Below, piece after piece: positions 8,687 through 17,459 of a DNA stretch of 64,000 nt. Every line of letters starts with the position of its first letter. The first letter of the stretch is position 1. The position numbers and the translations under genes were made by a program. Origin of the DNA: Collinsella sp. BA40 (GTDB lineage Bacteria > Actinomycetota > Coriobacteriia > Coriobacteriales > Coriobacteriaceae); contig NZ_VOWY01000001.1 in NCBI RefSeq assembly GCF_008014645.1, forward strand, positions 62,001-126,000, written 5' to 3'. The notes beneath the pieces were generated by a model. That model was not told the origin of the DNA and made no database searches. It was given only the letters and a program-made list of their open reading frames with translations.

Positions 8687-9742
8687 CTATAGCAGCGTGC
8701 GCGCGAACGCGACGGCCTCGTCGACCGCTTCCATCGGCGTGGCCCAGCTCGTCACGAAGCGTGCGACGGGGCGCCCGTTCACATAGGTGACCTCGGCGCC
8801 CAGGTCGGCTTCGAGCTGTTCCGCCTGCGGGCGGGTGCACCAGAAGAACTGCTGGTTACCCATGGTGCGGATGTAGGGCTCGAGGCCGGCGTCCTCCAGT
8901 CCGCGGGCAAGCGCCACGGCGCAGGCGTTGGCATGGGCCGCATGGCGCAGGTAGGGAAGGGAGCCGTCGGCTCCGGGGGTGAACGCCGCCTGGAACTGGA
9001 CGCCCATGAGGCGGCCCTTGGCGGTCATGTGCCCCGCTCGCTTGATGAGGTAGGGGATGCGGTCGCATGCGCGGCGCGTGCGCTCGGTGCGCGGGTTCAC
9101 GACGAGCGCCTCGCCGAACAGCATGCCCGCCTTGGTGCCGCCGAGCGTGAAGGCGTCGGCGCGCGCGGCGATGTGCCGGAGCTCGAGGTCGCCGTCGGAC
9201 GCCGCCAACGCGCTGGCCATGCGCGCGCCGTCCACGTAGACGGCGAGGCCGTGGCTCTCCGCCCAGTCGCACAGGCGGTCGAACTCGGCGCGCGTGTACA
9301 CGTGCCCCAGTTCCGAGGTGTTGGAGAAGTAGATCATCGCCGGGCGCGTGGCGTGGCAGCCGCCAGCCGTCGTCTGAACGTAGATGCGCTCGCACTCCTC
9401 GGGCGTGAGCACGCCGTTCGCGTCGGCGGTCGCCAGGATGCGGCGGCCACATGCCTCGATGGCACCCGTCTCGTGCGCGGTGGGATGCGCGTCGGCGGCG
9501 AGGATGGGCCCTTCGAATTCCTCGGTGAGCGCGCTGATGGCGATGGCGTTCGCCGCGGTGCCGCCGGGGATGAAGCGCACGAGCGCTTCGGGTTGCCCGC
9601 ACGCGGCGCGAATCGTATCGGTGGCCTGCGCGCAGTGGCGATCGGTGCCGTAGCCGGGGGTCTGCTCGGCGTTGGTGCGCAGCAGGGCGTCGAGCATCTC
9701 GGGCGCGGCGCCCTCTGAGTAGTCGTTGCGGAACTGGTGCAT
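8687..9742 (-). CDS. Threonine aldolase-family PLP enzyme (low-specificity L-threonine/beta-eliminating lyase family)
   Basis: This 351-residue pyridoxal-phosphate enzyme of fold type I cleaves beta-hydroxy amino acids such as threonine or allo-threonine to glycine and an aldehyde in characterised relatives. Family features are FRNDYSEGAAPEML at the start, PGYGTD, FIPGGTAANAIAI, VYVDGARMASA for the cofactor-binding Asp, and the Schiff-base Lys in LGGTKAG. ATG 9742 is chosen because it has GGGAGA just upstream and the conserved N-terminus begins there; longer in-frame extensions upstream are GC-rich noise. It stands between the glycosidase (same strand) and the divergent hisS gene. The stereochemistry of the substrate cannot be read. 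Confidence 0.88.
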   Translation of the reverse strand: MHQFRNDYSEGAAPEMLDALLRTNAEQTPGYGTDRHCAQATDTIRAACGQPEALVRFIPGGTAANAIAISALTEEFEGPILAADAHPTAHETGAIEACGRRILATADANGVLTPEECERIYVQTTAGGCHATRPAMIYFSNTSELGHVYTRAEFDRLCDWAESHGLAVYVDGARMASALAASDGDLELRHIAARADAFTLGGTKAGMLFGEALVVNPRTERTRRACDRIPYLIKRAGHMTAKGRLMGVQFQAAFTPGADGSLPYLRHAAHANACAVALARGLEDAGLEPYIRTMGNQQFFWCTRPQAEQLEADLGAEVTYVNGRPVARFVTSWATPMEAVDEAVAFARTLL

Positions 9743-9862
9743 GGCGTCTCCCTTGGATGGCCGGCGCGCCCTCGACGCGCGCCGGATGGATATAGCGTGC
9801 CCGCTCGTGTGGTATTCGCGGGTATGATGCAGCGGGCGGCTGCGTGGTTTGCGGCCCACCCA

Positions 9863-9868
9863 TATAAT
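9863..9868 (+). promoter_or_regulatory. Consensus -10 element of hisS
   Basis: TATAAT lies 52 bases before the hisS start. A matching -35 is not evident. There is no room for a T-box leader between it and the gene. Confidence 0.5.
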
Positions 9869-9919
9869 AGGAGAGTTACGAATGCGCCCCCGGGCGAATT
9901 ATGATGGAAGGAAGTATGC

Positions 9920-11230
9920 ATGCAGGCACAGAGGGCTGAGGGCACCAAGGACCTGATCGGTCGCGAGATGCGCGCGTGGCAGCGGATGCAGGAGGTGGCC
10001 TCCGAGGTATTTGGCCCGTACGGTTTCGATGCGATCGAGACCCCGGCCATCGAGCAGGTCGATGTCTTCGTCCATGGTATCGGCCAGTCCACCGACGTGG
10101 TGCGCAAGGAGATGTTCCGCGTGTTCTCCGGCGCCAACTTCGCTCGCGTGCTCGAGGAGGGCACCGACGCCAAGCTCAAGGCCAAGCAGCGTCTGGCCCT
10201 GCGTCCCGAGGGCACGGCCGGCGTGGTGCGCGCCGCCGTGGAGAACGGCTTGGTGGCCCAGGGATCCGCCCCGTTCAAGGGCTGGTACGCCGAGGCGATG
10301 TTCCGCGGCGAGCGCCCGCAGAAGGGGCGCCTGCGCCAGTTCCACCAGGTGGGCATCGAGTGGCTCGACGCGTCCGACCCCGCCGCCGACGCCGAGTGCA
10401 TCATCATGCTCATGGAGTTCTATAAGCGCCTGGGCTTCGACCTGTCGCAGCTGCGCCTGCTTATCAACTCGATGGGCGACCCGGCGTGCCGCCCCGCCTA
10501 TCGCGATTCGGTGCGGGCCTTCATCCTCGACCACGCCGACGAGATGTGCCCCGAGTGCCTGGAGCGCGCCGAGCTCAACCCGTTGCGCGCCTTCGACTGC
10601 AAGAACGAGCACTGCCACGCCATCATGCAGGACGCGCCGCTGATGCGCGAGAGCCTGTGCGACGAGTGCCGCGAGCACTACGAGCAGGTTAAGCGCTACC
10701 TGGATGCCGCCGGCATCGCCTACGTGGAGGACCCCACGCTCGTGCGTGGCCTGGATTACTATACGCGCACGGTCTTCGAGGTCGAGGCTCCCGGTGCGGG
10801 CGTGGGCTCCATCGGCGGCGGCGGCCGCTACGACGGCCTGGTCGAGCTCGAGGGCGGCAAGCCCACGCCGGCCGTGGGCTTCGCGGTGGGCTTCGAGCGC
10901 GCCATGCTGGCGCTCGAGGCCTTCGGCGGCGAGATGGCGTCGCCGGACCCCTCGTGCGTCTTCGTGGCCAACGCCGGCGACGAGCTGCGCGGCGAGGTGT
11001 TCGCCCTCGCGCGCGAGCTGCGCGAGGCAGGCATCCGCACCGAGGCCGACTATCTGGGTAAGAAGCTCAAGGCCCAGTTCAAGCTGGCCAACAAGCTCAA
11101 CGCGGCCACCATGGTGGTCGTGGGCGGCGACGAGCTCGCACAGGGCAACGTGCGCGTGCGCGACATGGCCACGGGCGAGGAGCGCCTCGTCCCCCGCGCC
11201 TCCGTCGTCGACGAGCTGCGCGCCCGCTAG
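9920..11230 (+). CDS. hisS: Histidyl-tRNA synthetase
   Basis: This 436-residue class II aminoacyl-tRNA synthetase charges tRNA-His in the cytoplasm. Motif 2 is the region around FRGERPQKGRLRQFHQVGIEW. The two histidine-specific motifs LVRGLDYYTRTVFE and GGGGRYDGL are present, and motif 3 is VGFAVGFERAML. The C-terminal anticodon-binding domain covers about residues 340-436. Length is normal. ATG 9920 follows GAAGGAA. The gene is transcribed away from the threonine aldolase gene and is followed, without a clear terminator, by ppc on the same strand. Confidence 0.97.
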   Translation: MQAQRAEGTKDLIGREMRAWQRMQEVASEVFGPYGFDAIETPAIEQVDVFVHGIGQSTDVVRKEMFRVFSGANFARVLEEGTDAKLKAKQRLALRPEGTAGVVRAAVENGLVAQGSAPFKGWYAEAMFRGERPQKGRLRQFHQVGIEWLDASDPAADAECIIMLMEFYKRLGFDLSQLRLLINSMGDPACRPAYRDSVRAFILDHADEMCPECLERAELNPLRAFDCKNEHCHAIMQDAPLMRESLCDECREHYEQVKRYLDAAGIAYVEDPTLVRGLDYYTRTVFEVEAPGAGVGSIGGGGRYDGLVELEGGKPTPAVGFAVGFERAMLALEAFGGEMASPDPSCVFVANAGDELRGEVFALARELREAGIRTEADYLGKKLKAQFKLANKLNAATMVVVGGDELAQGNVRVRDMATGEERLVPRASVVDELRAR

Positions 11231-11287
11231 GCCTTGCGCGCGGCCGCGCCCGGTCGATTCTGTGGAGGGCGCTCGGATATCGGGCGC

Positions 11288-11314
11288 TTGGAGGGCGCCG
11301 CATCGCCGTATACT
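11288..11314 (+). promoter_or_regulatory. Putative ppc promoter
   Basis: TATACT (11309-11314) lies 42 bases before the ppc start. A weak TTGGAG sits 15 bases upstream of it; that spacing is short. Confidence 0.4.
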
Positions 11315-11356
11315 GAAAGAAACACGTGTTCACGCTTTTATCCGAAAGGACCTGCC

Positions 11357-14182
11357 GTGACAGAGGAAACCAAGCATCAAACCGAAGACGTCGCCACCGT
11401 GTCGGGCGGCGCGGCGGTCGAGTCGGTCAGCCGCATCGACCGGGATGAGGCCCGCGCCGCGATGCAGGCGCTCTCCGAGTTCAACATCCCCGCGCAGCTG
11501 CGCGACCATCTGGCGCTGTTCGTGCGCCTGGAGCGCCGCGTGCTGCGCGAGTACGACGAGGAGATCTGCAATATCTTCGACCGGCTGCTCGCGAGCGTCA
11601 TCGCCGCCAACGAGGGGGACCCGGGCGCGGAGGCCGCGGCGGACCCCACGAACGAGGAGGGCGTCCCCACTACGCAGAGCGCCACGGCCGACGCGTTCCG
11701 CGATGCCGTGGAGCTCATCGACTCGCTGCCGCTCGACCGCGCGCAGGTGATCGTCCGCGCGTTCACCACGTTCTTCCACCTGGCCAACCTTTCCGAGGAA
11801 AACTACCGCGTCGAGAAGCTGCGTCGCCGCGAGAGCGAGGTGTCCATCGATTCCCCCGTCGATCCGGCCAACGAGCTCACCGTGGCTTATCGCCAGCTCA
11901 TCGACGAGGTGGGCGTGGGCCGCGCCAACGAGCTGCTCAACCGCCTCGAGTTTCACCCGGTGTTCACCGCGCACCCCACCGAGGCGCGCCGCAAGGCCGT
12001 GGAGGGCAAGATCCGCCGTATCGCGCGGCTGCTCGCCGAGCGCTCGCGCCTGGGCGGCTCCGACCTCATGGAAAACGAGCGCCATCTGCTGCAGGAGATC
12101 GACGCCCTGGTGCGCACGACGCCCATCGCGCCGAAGAAGCCCACGCCCGTCGAGGAAGCCGATACCATCATCGACATCTTCGACAACACGCTGTTCGACA
12201 CCATCCCCATGGTGTACCGTCGCTTCGACGACTGGGTCCTGGGCGACCGCGCGGGCACGGTGCCGCCGGTGTGCCCGGCGTTCTTCCATCCCGGCAGCTG
12301 GATCGGCACCGATCGCGACGGCAACCCCAACGTGACCGCCAAGGTGAGCCGACAGGTGGCGGCCAAGTTCGCGTCGCACATGATCAGCGCCCTCGCGAAC
12401 AAGTGCCGCCGCGTGGGCCGCAACCTCACGCTCGAGGCCAAGTACACCAAGCCTACCGACGAGCTGCTCAACCTGTGGAACCACCAGGTCGAGATGAGCG
12501 AGATCCTCACCGATCGCGCCAGCATGATCTCTAAATCCGAGCCCCATCGCGCGGTGATGCTGGTCATGGCCGCGCGCTTGGACGCCACGGTGGCGCGCAA
12601 CGCCGACACCATGTACGACTCGGCCGATGAGTTCCTGGCCGACCTGCGCGTGGTGCAGCGCTCGCTCGCCGAGGCGGGCGCGGTGCGCGCGGCCTACGGA
12701 CCGGTCCAGACCATCATCTGGCAGACCGAGACCTTCGGCTTCCATATGGTCGAGACCGAGTTCCGCCAGCATTCCGTCGTGCACGAGCGCGCCCTGGCCG
12801 ATATCCGCGAGCACGGCGTCCATGGCGAGCGCGGCGAGCTGGCGCCCATGACGCGCGAGGTGCTCGACACCTTCCGCGCGATGGGCAGCATCCAGAAGCG
12901 CTACGGCCTCAAGGCCGCGCGCCGCTACATCATCTCGTTTGCCAAGAGCGCCCAGAACGTCGCCGACGTGTACGAGCTGGCGCAGCTGGCGTTCGCGCAT
13001 GCCGAGGACGTCCCCGCCATCGATGTGATCCCGCTGTTCGAGCAGCTCGAGGACCTCGAGGGCTGCGTCGACGTGCTCGACGGCATGCTGCAGATCCCCG
13101 CGGTGCAGAAGCGCCTGGCGCAGACCAATCGCAAGCTCGAGGTCATGCTCGGCTACTCAGATTCCTCCAAGGACGCCGGCCCCACCACCGCCACGCTCGC
13201 GCTGCATTCCGCGCAGGCGCGCATCGCCGCGTGGGCCGAGCGCAACAACATCGACCTGGTGCTCATGCACGGCCGCGGCGGCGCCGTGGGCCGCGGTGGC
13301 GGCCCGGCCAACCGCGCGGTGCTCGCGCAGCCCAAGGGCTCGGTCAATTGCTGCTTCAAGCTGACCGAGCAGGGCGAGGTCATCTTCGCCCGGTACGGCA
13401 ACCCGGCGCTGGCCCAGCGCCACGTGGAGAGCGTCGCGGCGGCCACGCTGCTTAACTCGGCTCCGTCGATCGAGCGCGTGAACACCCAGACCACCGAGGA
13501 GTTCGCCGATATGGCGGCGCGCCTCAACGAGGTGTCGCACCAGACCTATCTCGACCTGTTGAACACGCCCGAGTTCACGCCGTGGTTCTCCACCGTGACC
13601 CCGCTGACCGAGGTCGGCCTGCTGCCCATCGGTAGCCGCCCGGCAAAGCGCGGCTTGGGCGCCAAGTCGCTCGACGACCTGCGCACCATCCCCTGGGTCT
13701 TCAGCTGGAGCCAGGCCCGCATCAACCTGGCGGCCTGGTACGGCCTGGGTTCGGCGTGCGAGGCGCTGGGCGACCTCGACCTCCTTCGCCGCGCCTATGC
13801 CGAGTGGCCGCTGTTCAGCACGTTCATCGACAACATCGAGATGTCCATCGCCAAGACCGACGGCCGCATCGCCAAGATGTACCTTGCCCTGGGCGACCGC
13901 GAGGACCTGGCAGCCAAGGTGTTCGAGGAGATGCAGCTTACGCGCACGTGGACGCTGGCCATCACCGGCAACGCCTGGCCGCTCGAGAAGCGCCGCGTAC
14001 TCGGCCGCGCCGTCCGCGTGCGCAATCCGTTCGTGGACGCGCTGTCCCTGGCTCAGGTTCGCGCGCTGCGCGAGGTCCGCATGAACCAGGACGAGCTGTC
14101 CGAGGAGGCCAAGGCCGAATTCATGAGCCTCATCTTGGCGACCGTGACCGGAGTTTCCGCCGGCCTCCAGAATACGGGGTAA
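11357..14182 (+). CDS. ppc: Phosphoenolpyruvate carboxylase
   Basis: This 941-residue cytoplasmic enzyme adds bicarbonate to phosphoenolpyruvate to make oxaloacetate, the anaplerotic and CO2-fixing step of anaerobic C4 metabolism. The two active-site signatures are intact: FTAHPTEARR (catalytic His206), and YSDSSKDAGP (Lys605) followed by HGRGGAVGRGGGP. Bicarbonate/PEP-site motifs such as GSWIGTDRDGNPNV are present, and the chain ends in the family's QNTG. GTG 11357 is the start: GAAAGGA lies 6-7 bases upstream, and the upstream in-frame extension is in the intergenic region. Oxaloacetate feeds the aspartate pathway genes (lysC, asd, thrBC) found later in the window. Confidence 0.97.
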   Translation: MTEETKHQTEDVATVSGGAAVESVSRIDRDEARAAMQALSEFNIPAQLRDHLALFVRLERRVLREYDEEICNIFDRLLASVIAANEGDPGAEAAADPTNEEGVPTTQSATADAFRDAVELIDSLPLDRAQVIVRAFTTFFHLANLSEENYRVEKLRRRESEVSIDSPVDPANELTVAYRQLIDEVGVGRANELLNRLEFHPVFTAHPTEARRKAVEGKIRRIARLLAERSRLGGSDLMENERHLLQEIDALVRTTPIAPKKPTPVEEADTIIDIFDNTLFDTIPMVYRRFDDWVLGDRAGTVPPVCPAFFHPGSWIGTDRDGNPNVTAKVSRQVAAKFASHMISALANKCRRVGRNLTLEAKYTKPTDELLNLWNHQVEMSEILTDRASMISKSEPHRAVMLVMAARLDATVARNADTMYDSADEFLADLRVVQRSLAEAGAVRAAYGPVQTIIWQTETFGFHMVETEFRQHSVVHERALADIREHGVHGERGELAPMTREVLDTFRAMGSIQKRYGLKAARRYIISFAKSAQNVADVYELAQLAFAHAEDVPAIDVIPLFEQLEDLEGCVDVLDGMLQIPAVQKRLAQTNRKLEVMLGYSDSSKDAGPTTATLALHSAQARIAAWAERNNIDLVLMHGRGGAVGRGGGPANRAVLAQPKGSVNCCFKLTEQGEVIFARYGNPALAQRHVESVAAATLLNSAPSIERVNTQTTEEFADMAARLNEVSHQTYLDLLNTPEFTPWFSTVTPLTEVGLLPIGSRPAKRGLGAKSLDDLRTIPWVFSWSQARINLAAWYGLGSACEALGDLDLLRRAYAEWPLFSTFIDNIEMSIAKTDGRIAKMYLALGDREDLAAKVFEEMQLTRTWTLAITGNAWPLEKRRVLGRAVRVRNPFVDALSLAQVRALREVRMNQDELSEEAKAEFMSLILATVTGVSAGLQNTG

Positions 14183-14211
14183 TTCCAAGTGCGACATTGA
14201 GTTCGTACGCG

Positions 14212-14262
14212 ACGCCGAGGGTCCGCGATGCATGTGCGCGACGCCCTCGGCGTTGTTTCGTT
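14212..14262 (+). terminator. Terminator after ppc
   Basis: ACGCCGAGGG 14212-14221 pairs with CCCTCGGCGT 14244-14253, and a T-rich tail (TGTTTCGTT) follows. Confidence 0.85.
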
Positions 14263-14479
14263 GCGCGCTTCGCGCCCGGGTCGGATCCAATCAGGAGCCA
14301 CGATCTCATCTATATTGGATGTTCGCGCCCGAACCAGCCCCATCATCGTGCGCGAGGCTCGTTTTTCACCCTGGACAATGTCATTTCAGCGTCACGAGCA
14401 AATGTCACATCCCTGTTACGCGCGCACGCAACGCGTTCTTCTCCTCACGCTTGCGCCCGCCTTCCGCTATCCTATTGAA

Positions 14480-14649
14480 CTATCGCGCGAGCACCGCCTT
14501 CGATTTCGGACGTGCTGTTGTTCGCGCGTGGCCCGTCCGAGCTCCTATCGGCTCCGGGTCCTGTCCCGCTGCGCGGTCTACGCAGGCGGGGCCATCTGTA
14601 CGACAAGCCGCCCGGACCGACACGGGGTGGCACGGATGAGGAGGTTTTC
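14480..14649 (+). promoter_or_regulatory. Structured leader of aspS with a T-box-like GGGTGGCAC
   Basis: The 170 bases before aspS hold several stems. CGCGCGA.GCAC pairs with GTGC...TCGCGCG within 14485-14531. CCCGC.TGCG pairs with CGCA.G.GCGGG at about 14566-14596. GGTCC and GGACC pair around that hairpin. They are followed by GGGGTGGCAC just upstream of the AGGAGG ribosome-binding site. GGGUGGNAC is the heart of the T-box antiterminator, but the rest of that motif and an Asp specifier loop are not recognisable. I therefore call only a structured leader. From 14263 to 14480 I see nothing else definable. Confidence 0.35.
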
Positions 14650-16422
14650 GTGACTGAAATCCGCTCCATGCACACGCATACCTGCAACGAGCTCCGCCGC
14701 GAGCACATCGGCCAGGAGGTCACGCTCACCGGTTGGGTGTGGCGCCGCCGCGACCACGGCGGGCTGATCTTCGTCGACCTGCGCGACCGCGAGGGCGTGA
14801 CGCAGGTTTCCTTCGACCCCGAGCACTCCGGCGGCACCGCGTTCCATACCGCCGAGACGATTCGCTCCGAGTGGCCCATCAAGGTCACCGGCGTGGTGCG
14901 CGAGCGCCCCGAAGGGCAGGCCAACGCCAAGCTCGCCACCGGCGAGATCGAGGTGCTCATCTCCCATATCGAGGTGCTCAATACCTCCAAGACCCCGCCG
15001 TTCCAGATCGAGGACCACGTCGAGGCGGGCGAGGACATTCGCCTGCGCTATCGCTACCTCGACATCCGTCGTCCCAAGATGATGGCCAACCTGCAGATGC
15101 GCTCCGATTTCACGTTCGCCATCCGCCAGGCGCTGCATGACCGTCTGTTCATGGAGGTCGAGACTCCGGCCCTGTTCAAGTCCACGCCCGAGGGCGCGCG
15201 CGACTTCCTGGTTCCCAGCCGCATCCAGCCCGGTCATTTCTACGCGCTGCCCCAGTCCCCGCAGCTGCTCAAGCAGCTCCTTATGGTGGGCGGCGTCGAG
15301 CGCTACTACCAGGTTGCCAAGTGCTTCCGCGACGAGGACCTGCGCGCTGACCGCCAGCCCGAGTTCACCCAGGTCGACATCGAGATGAGCTTCGTCGACC
15401 AGGACGATGTCATGAGCACGCTCGAGGACGTGCTGTCCGACGCTTTCGCCAAGATGGGCGTCGACATGCCCACGCCGCTGCGCCGCATCGACTACTGGGA
15501 CGCCATGGATACCTACGGCTCCGACAAGCCCGACACGCGCTTCGGCATGGAGCTGCACGACGTGACCGGCATCTTCACCGAGTCCAAGTTCAAGCTGTTC
15601 GCCAGCGCCGCCGCCACCGAGGGTCAGTACGTCAAGGCTATCAACGCGAAAGGCGCCGGCACCTGGCCGCGCGCGCAGATCGATAAGCTGGCGGGCGTCG
15701 CCGCCGACTTCGGCGCCAAGGGCCTGGCCTGGATCGCCTTCCGCGAGGACGGTTCCGTGAACAGCCCCATCGTCAAGTTCTTCACCGACGACGAGATGGC
15801 TGCGCTGCGCACCGAGATGGACGCCCAGCCCGGCGACCTCGTGATGTTCGCCGTGGCCGACCGCAAGGGCGCCGACGAGATCCTGGGTGGCATGCGCAAC
15901 CATATGGCCGATGCGCTTGAGCTGCCGCGCGAGGGCCACGACTTCCTGTGGGTCGTCAACTTCCCGCTGTTCCATTGGGACGAGGAGCGCGGCGCCTACG
16001 AGGCCGAGCACCAGCCCTTCACCCTGCCCAGCACCGACGACCTCGAGGCTATTAAGGCCGACCCGCTGGCCGCGGGTTCCTGCACCTATGATTTCGTCAT
16101 GGACGGCTACGAGGCCGGTGGCGGCGGCATGCGCATCCATAATTCCGAGATGCAGCTCGCCATGCTCGAGATGCTCGGTTTCACCATCGAGGGCGCGCGC
16201 GAGCAATTCGGTTTCCTCATGGACGCCCTCGAGTTCGGTGCGCCGCCCATGGGTGGTTTCGCGCTCGGTCTCGATCGCGTGTGCATGCTGCTGGCCGGCG
16301 CCGATTCCATTCGCGAGGTCATGGCGTTCCCCAAGACCAGCTCCGGTTCCGACCTCATGTCCGATGCCCCCAGCGCCGTCTCCGGGCGACAGCTCAAGGA
16401 AGTTGGCCTTCGCATCGACTAG
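14650..16422 (+). CDS. aspS: Aspartyl-tRNA synthetase
   Basis: This 590-residue class II synthetase is of the bacterial type. It has an N-terminal OB-fold anticodon domain (GWVWRRRDHGGLIFVDLRD), motif 1 around residues 130-170, motif 2 (CFRDEDLRADRQPEFTQVD), the bacterial GAD insertion domain in the middle and motif 3 (GGFALGLDRVCMLL). GTG 14650 is the start, with AGGAGG 5 bases upstream; ATG 14668 is possible but poorly placed. It charges tRNA-Asp; discrimination between tRNA-Asp and tRNA-Asn cannot be judged here. A 45-base palindromic terminator follows. Confidence 0.97.
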   Translation: MTEIRSMHTHTCNELRREHIGQEVTLTGWVWRRRDHGGLIFVDLRDREGVTQVSFDPEHSGGTAFHTAETIRSEWPIKVTGVVRERPEGQANAKLATGEIEVLISHIEVLNTSKTPPFQIEDHVEAGEDIRLRYRYLDIRRPKMMANLQMRSDFTFAIRQALHDRLFMEVETPALFKSTPEGARDFLVPSRIQPGHFYALPQSPQLLKQLLMVGGVERYYQVAKCFRDEDLRADRQPEFTQVDIEMSFVDQDDVMSTLEDVLSDAFAKMGVDMPTPLRRIDYWDAMDTYGSDKPDTRFGMELHDVTGIFTESKFKLFASAAATEGQYVKAINAKGAGTWPRAQIDKLAGVAADFGAKGLAWIAFREDGSVNSPIVKFFTDDEMAALRTEMDAQPGDLVMFAVADRKGADEILGGMRNHMADALELPREGHDFLWVVNFPLFHWDEERGAYEAEHQPFTLPSTDDLEAIKADPLAAGSCTYDFVMDGYEAGGGGMRIHNSEMQLAMLEMLGFTIEGAREQFGFLMDALEFGAPPMGGFALGLDRVCMLLAGADSIREVMAFPKTSSGSDLMSDAPSAVSGRQLKEVGLRID

Positions 16423-16494
16423 GGGTTTACGGGGCACCTGGTGACCTCGTTCTTTCATTTCCGGACGCTGCGCACGAGGCACGCGCTGCTTCAG

Positions 16495-16539
16495 CAAAAC
16501 TAAAGCGGGTCCGCCTTCGGCGGACCCGCTTTAGTTTTG
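16495..16539. terminator. Perfect 21-bp palindromic terminator
   Basis: CAAAACTAAAGCGGGTCCGCC pairs perfectly with the segment 16519-16539 across a 3-base loop. T-rich (plus) and A-rich (minus) ends make it bidirectional. It ends aspS. Confidence 0.93.
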
Positions 16540-16654
16540 ATGCGTCCTTTACGCAGGTTTGACGTGGGCTTCTCACAATAGAGGTGGTTAGCGGGGCGCC
16601 GTTGCTCTTCCTTGCTCCGAGCGCGGACGCCCCAGCACCTGTAAGGAGGCGCCC

Positions 16655-16753
16655 ATGTTGCAGGCTATGATGAACTACCTGGTCCTTCTTTGTATCCTTA
16701 TGATGCTCGCCATCGGTGTCGGAATGGCGATCCATAAGGGATGGCTGCGCTAG
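16655..16753 (+). CDS. 32-residue single-span membrane peptide
   Basis: ATG 16655 opens a 32-codon frame that ends at TAG 16751-16753, behind a near-consensus TAAGGAGG 7 bases upstream. The peptide starts MLQAMMNYLVLL. It has one hydrophobic helix (about residues 7-26) and a basic tail, HKGWLR. That is the shape of small regulatory or subunit peptides such as CydX or KdpF, but no specific family is recognisable. No neighbour on the same strand is close: aspS ends 230 bases upstream behind a terminator, and the TPP riboswitch starts 500 bases downstream. It is probably transcribed alone. TTGACG at 16559-16564 may be a -35 element. Confidence 0.6.
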   Translation: MLQAMMNYLVLLCILMMLAIGVGMAIHKGWLR

Positions 16754-17235
16754 GGCGAATCGCTCCTTCGCGCACGTGGCGCTTGCGATGCGATGCGGTT
16801 GCACGCGTTAAATCCCGTGTAGTGGTCAAATTGCAAATCTCTGTGGCATACATCCCGTGATACATGCTGTGCTTGCGCGATCTGCACTCGTTCGCTGCCG
16901 CATGCTTCCTTAGATAACAGACAATTGTTGTAAATCTAGGGGGCACATCCTTGAACGACGGGGGAGGGGGCGTCGGAAGAGGGGCCCGCGCGGGCATTCC
17001 GTCTCCGAATGAGCGTCTTCAGCTCTTCCGGCTCGCCCGGCGGTGCCACACGGATTAGGTATTTGACCATAATGGCAAGATTCAACAATGCGCTCGAAAA
17101 TAGCATTGCAAACTATAGTAAATAGTATGAAATATATGCATAAAAGATGCATATTGCTGTAATGCTTGGCTAGCCTGGAGACCGCGGGCGAATCAAAGCC
17201 CACGGCACCCGAGTCGGCCTGATGGGTGTCAGTGC
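16754..17235. other. About 480-base non-coding gap with an A/T-rich stretch
   Basis: The gap has no gene I can support. From about 17065 to 17165 it is strongly A/T-rich for this genome. It holds a perfect inverted repeat, ATATGCAT 17134-17141 with ATGCATAT 17147-17154, and the palindrome ACTATAGT at about 17112. The function is unknown. Confidence 0.4.
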
Positions 17236-17241
17236 TATACT
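17233..17241 (+). promoter_or_regulatory. Extended -10 promoter of the thiamine operon
   Basis: TGCTATACT (an extended -10, TGnTATAAT type) lies about a dozen bases before the start of the TPP riboswitch. No good -35 is seen, which is common for extended -10 promoters. Confidence 0.55.
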
Positions 17242-17253
17242 CGGTTGCGTACC

Positions 17254-17368
17254 AATGGGGAGCTGGCGGAGGCCGGCTGAGAGGAAACCCGCGGGCTGTT
17301 TGGCGACCACGTCGCCGCCCGCACCGTTTCGACCCGAAACCTGATCCGGGTAATGCCGGCGTAGGGAC
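17254..17368 (+). ncRNA. TPP riboswitch (THI element)
   Basis: All conserved blocks of the thiamine pyrophosphate aptamer are present in order: GGGGAGC, the pyrimidine-sensor loop GGCTGAGAGG, ACCC, then GAAACCTGATC, CGGGTAATGCCGG and CGTAGGGA. A variable stem (about 17290-17322) separates the two halves. It precedes a terminator and four transport genes, so TPP binding should switch the operon off by premature termination. Confidence 0.96.
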
Positions 17369-17406
17369 TGAGCAGCCGTGCTTGCAATCGAGTTCATCGT
17401 GTTGAG

Positions 17407-17436
17407 CGGGCCCCTACGAGAGAAGGGGCCCGTTTT
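17407..17436 (+). terminator. Riboswitch-controlled terminator
   Basis: CGGGCCCCT 17407-17415 pairs with AGGGGCCCG 17424-17432, followed by TTTT. It lies between the TPP aptamer and the first operon gene and is the likely expression platform. The competing antiterminator pairing is not traced. Confidence 0.85.
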
Positions 17437-17459
17437 GTGCGGCCTCGGAAAGGAAGCTC

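Noticed and set aside
14612-14649. Canonical T-box for aspS
   Set aside because: Only GGGTGGCAC is recognisable; the ACCGCG part and an Asp specifier loop are missing, so it is reported only as a structured leader.
16936-17070. 44-codon frame on the minus strand (MVKYLIRVAPPGEPEEL...)
   Set aside because: No ribosome-binding site, no recognisable family and no context; composition fits chance.
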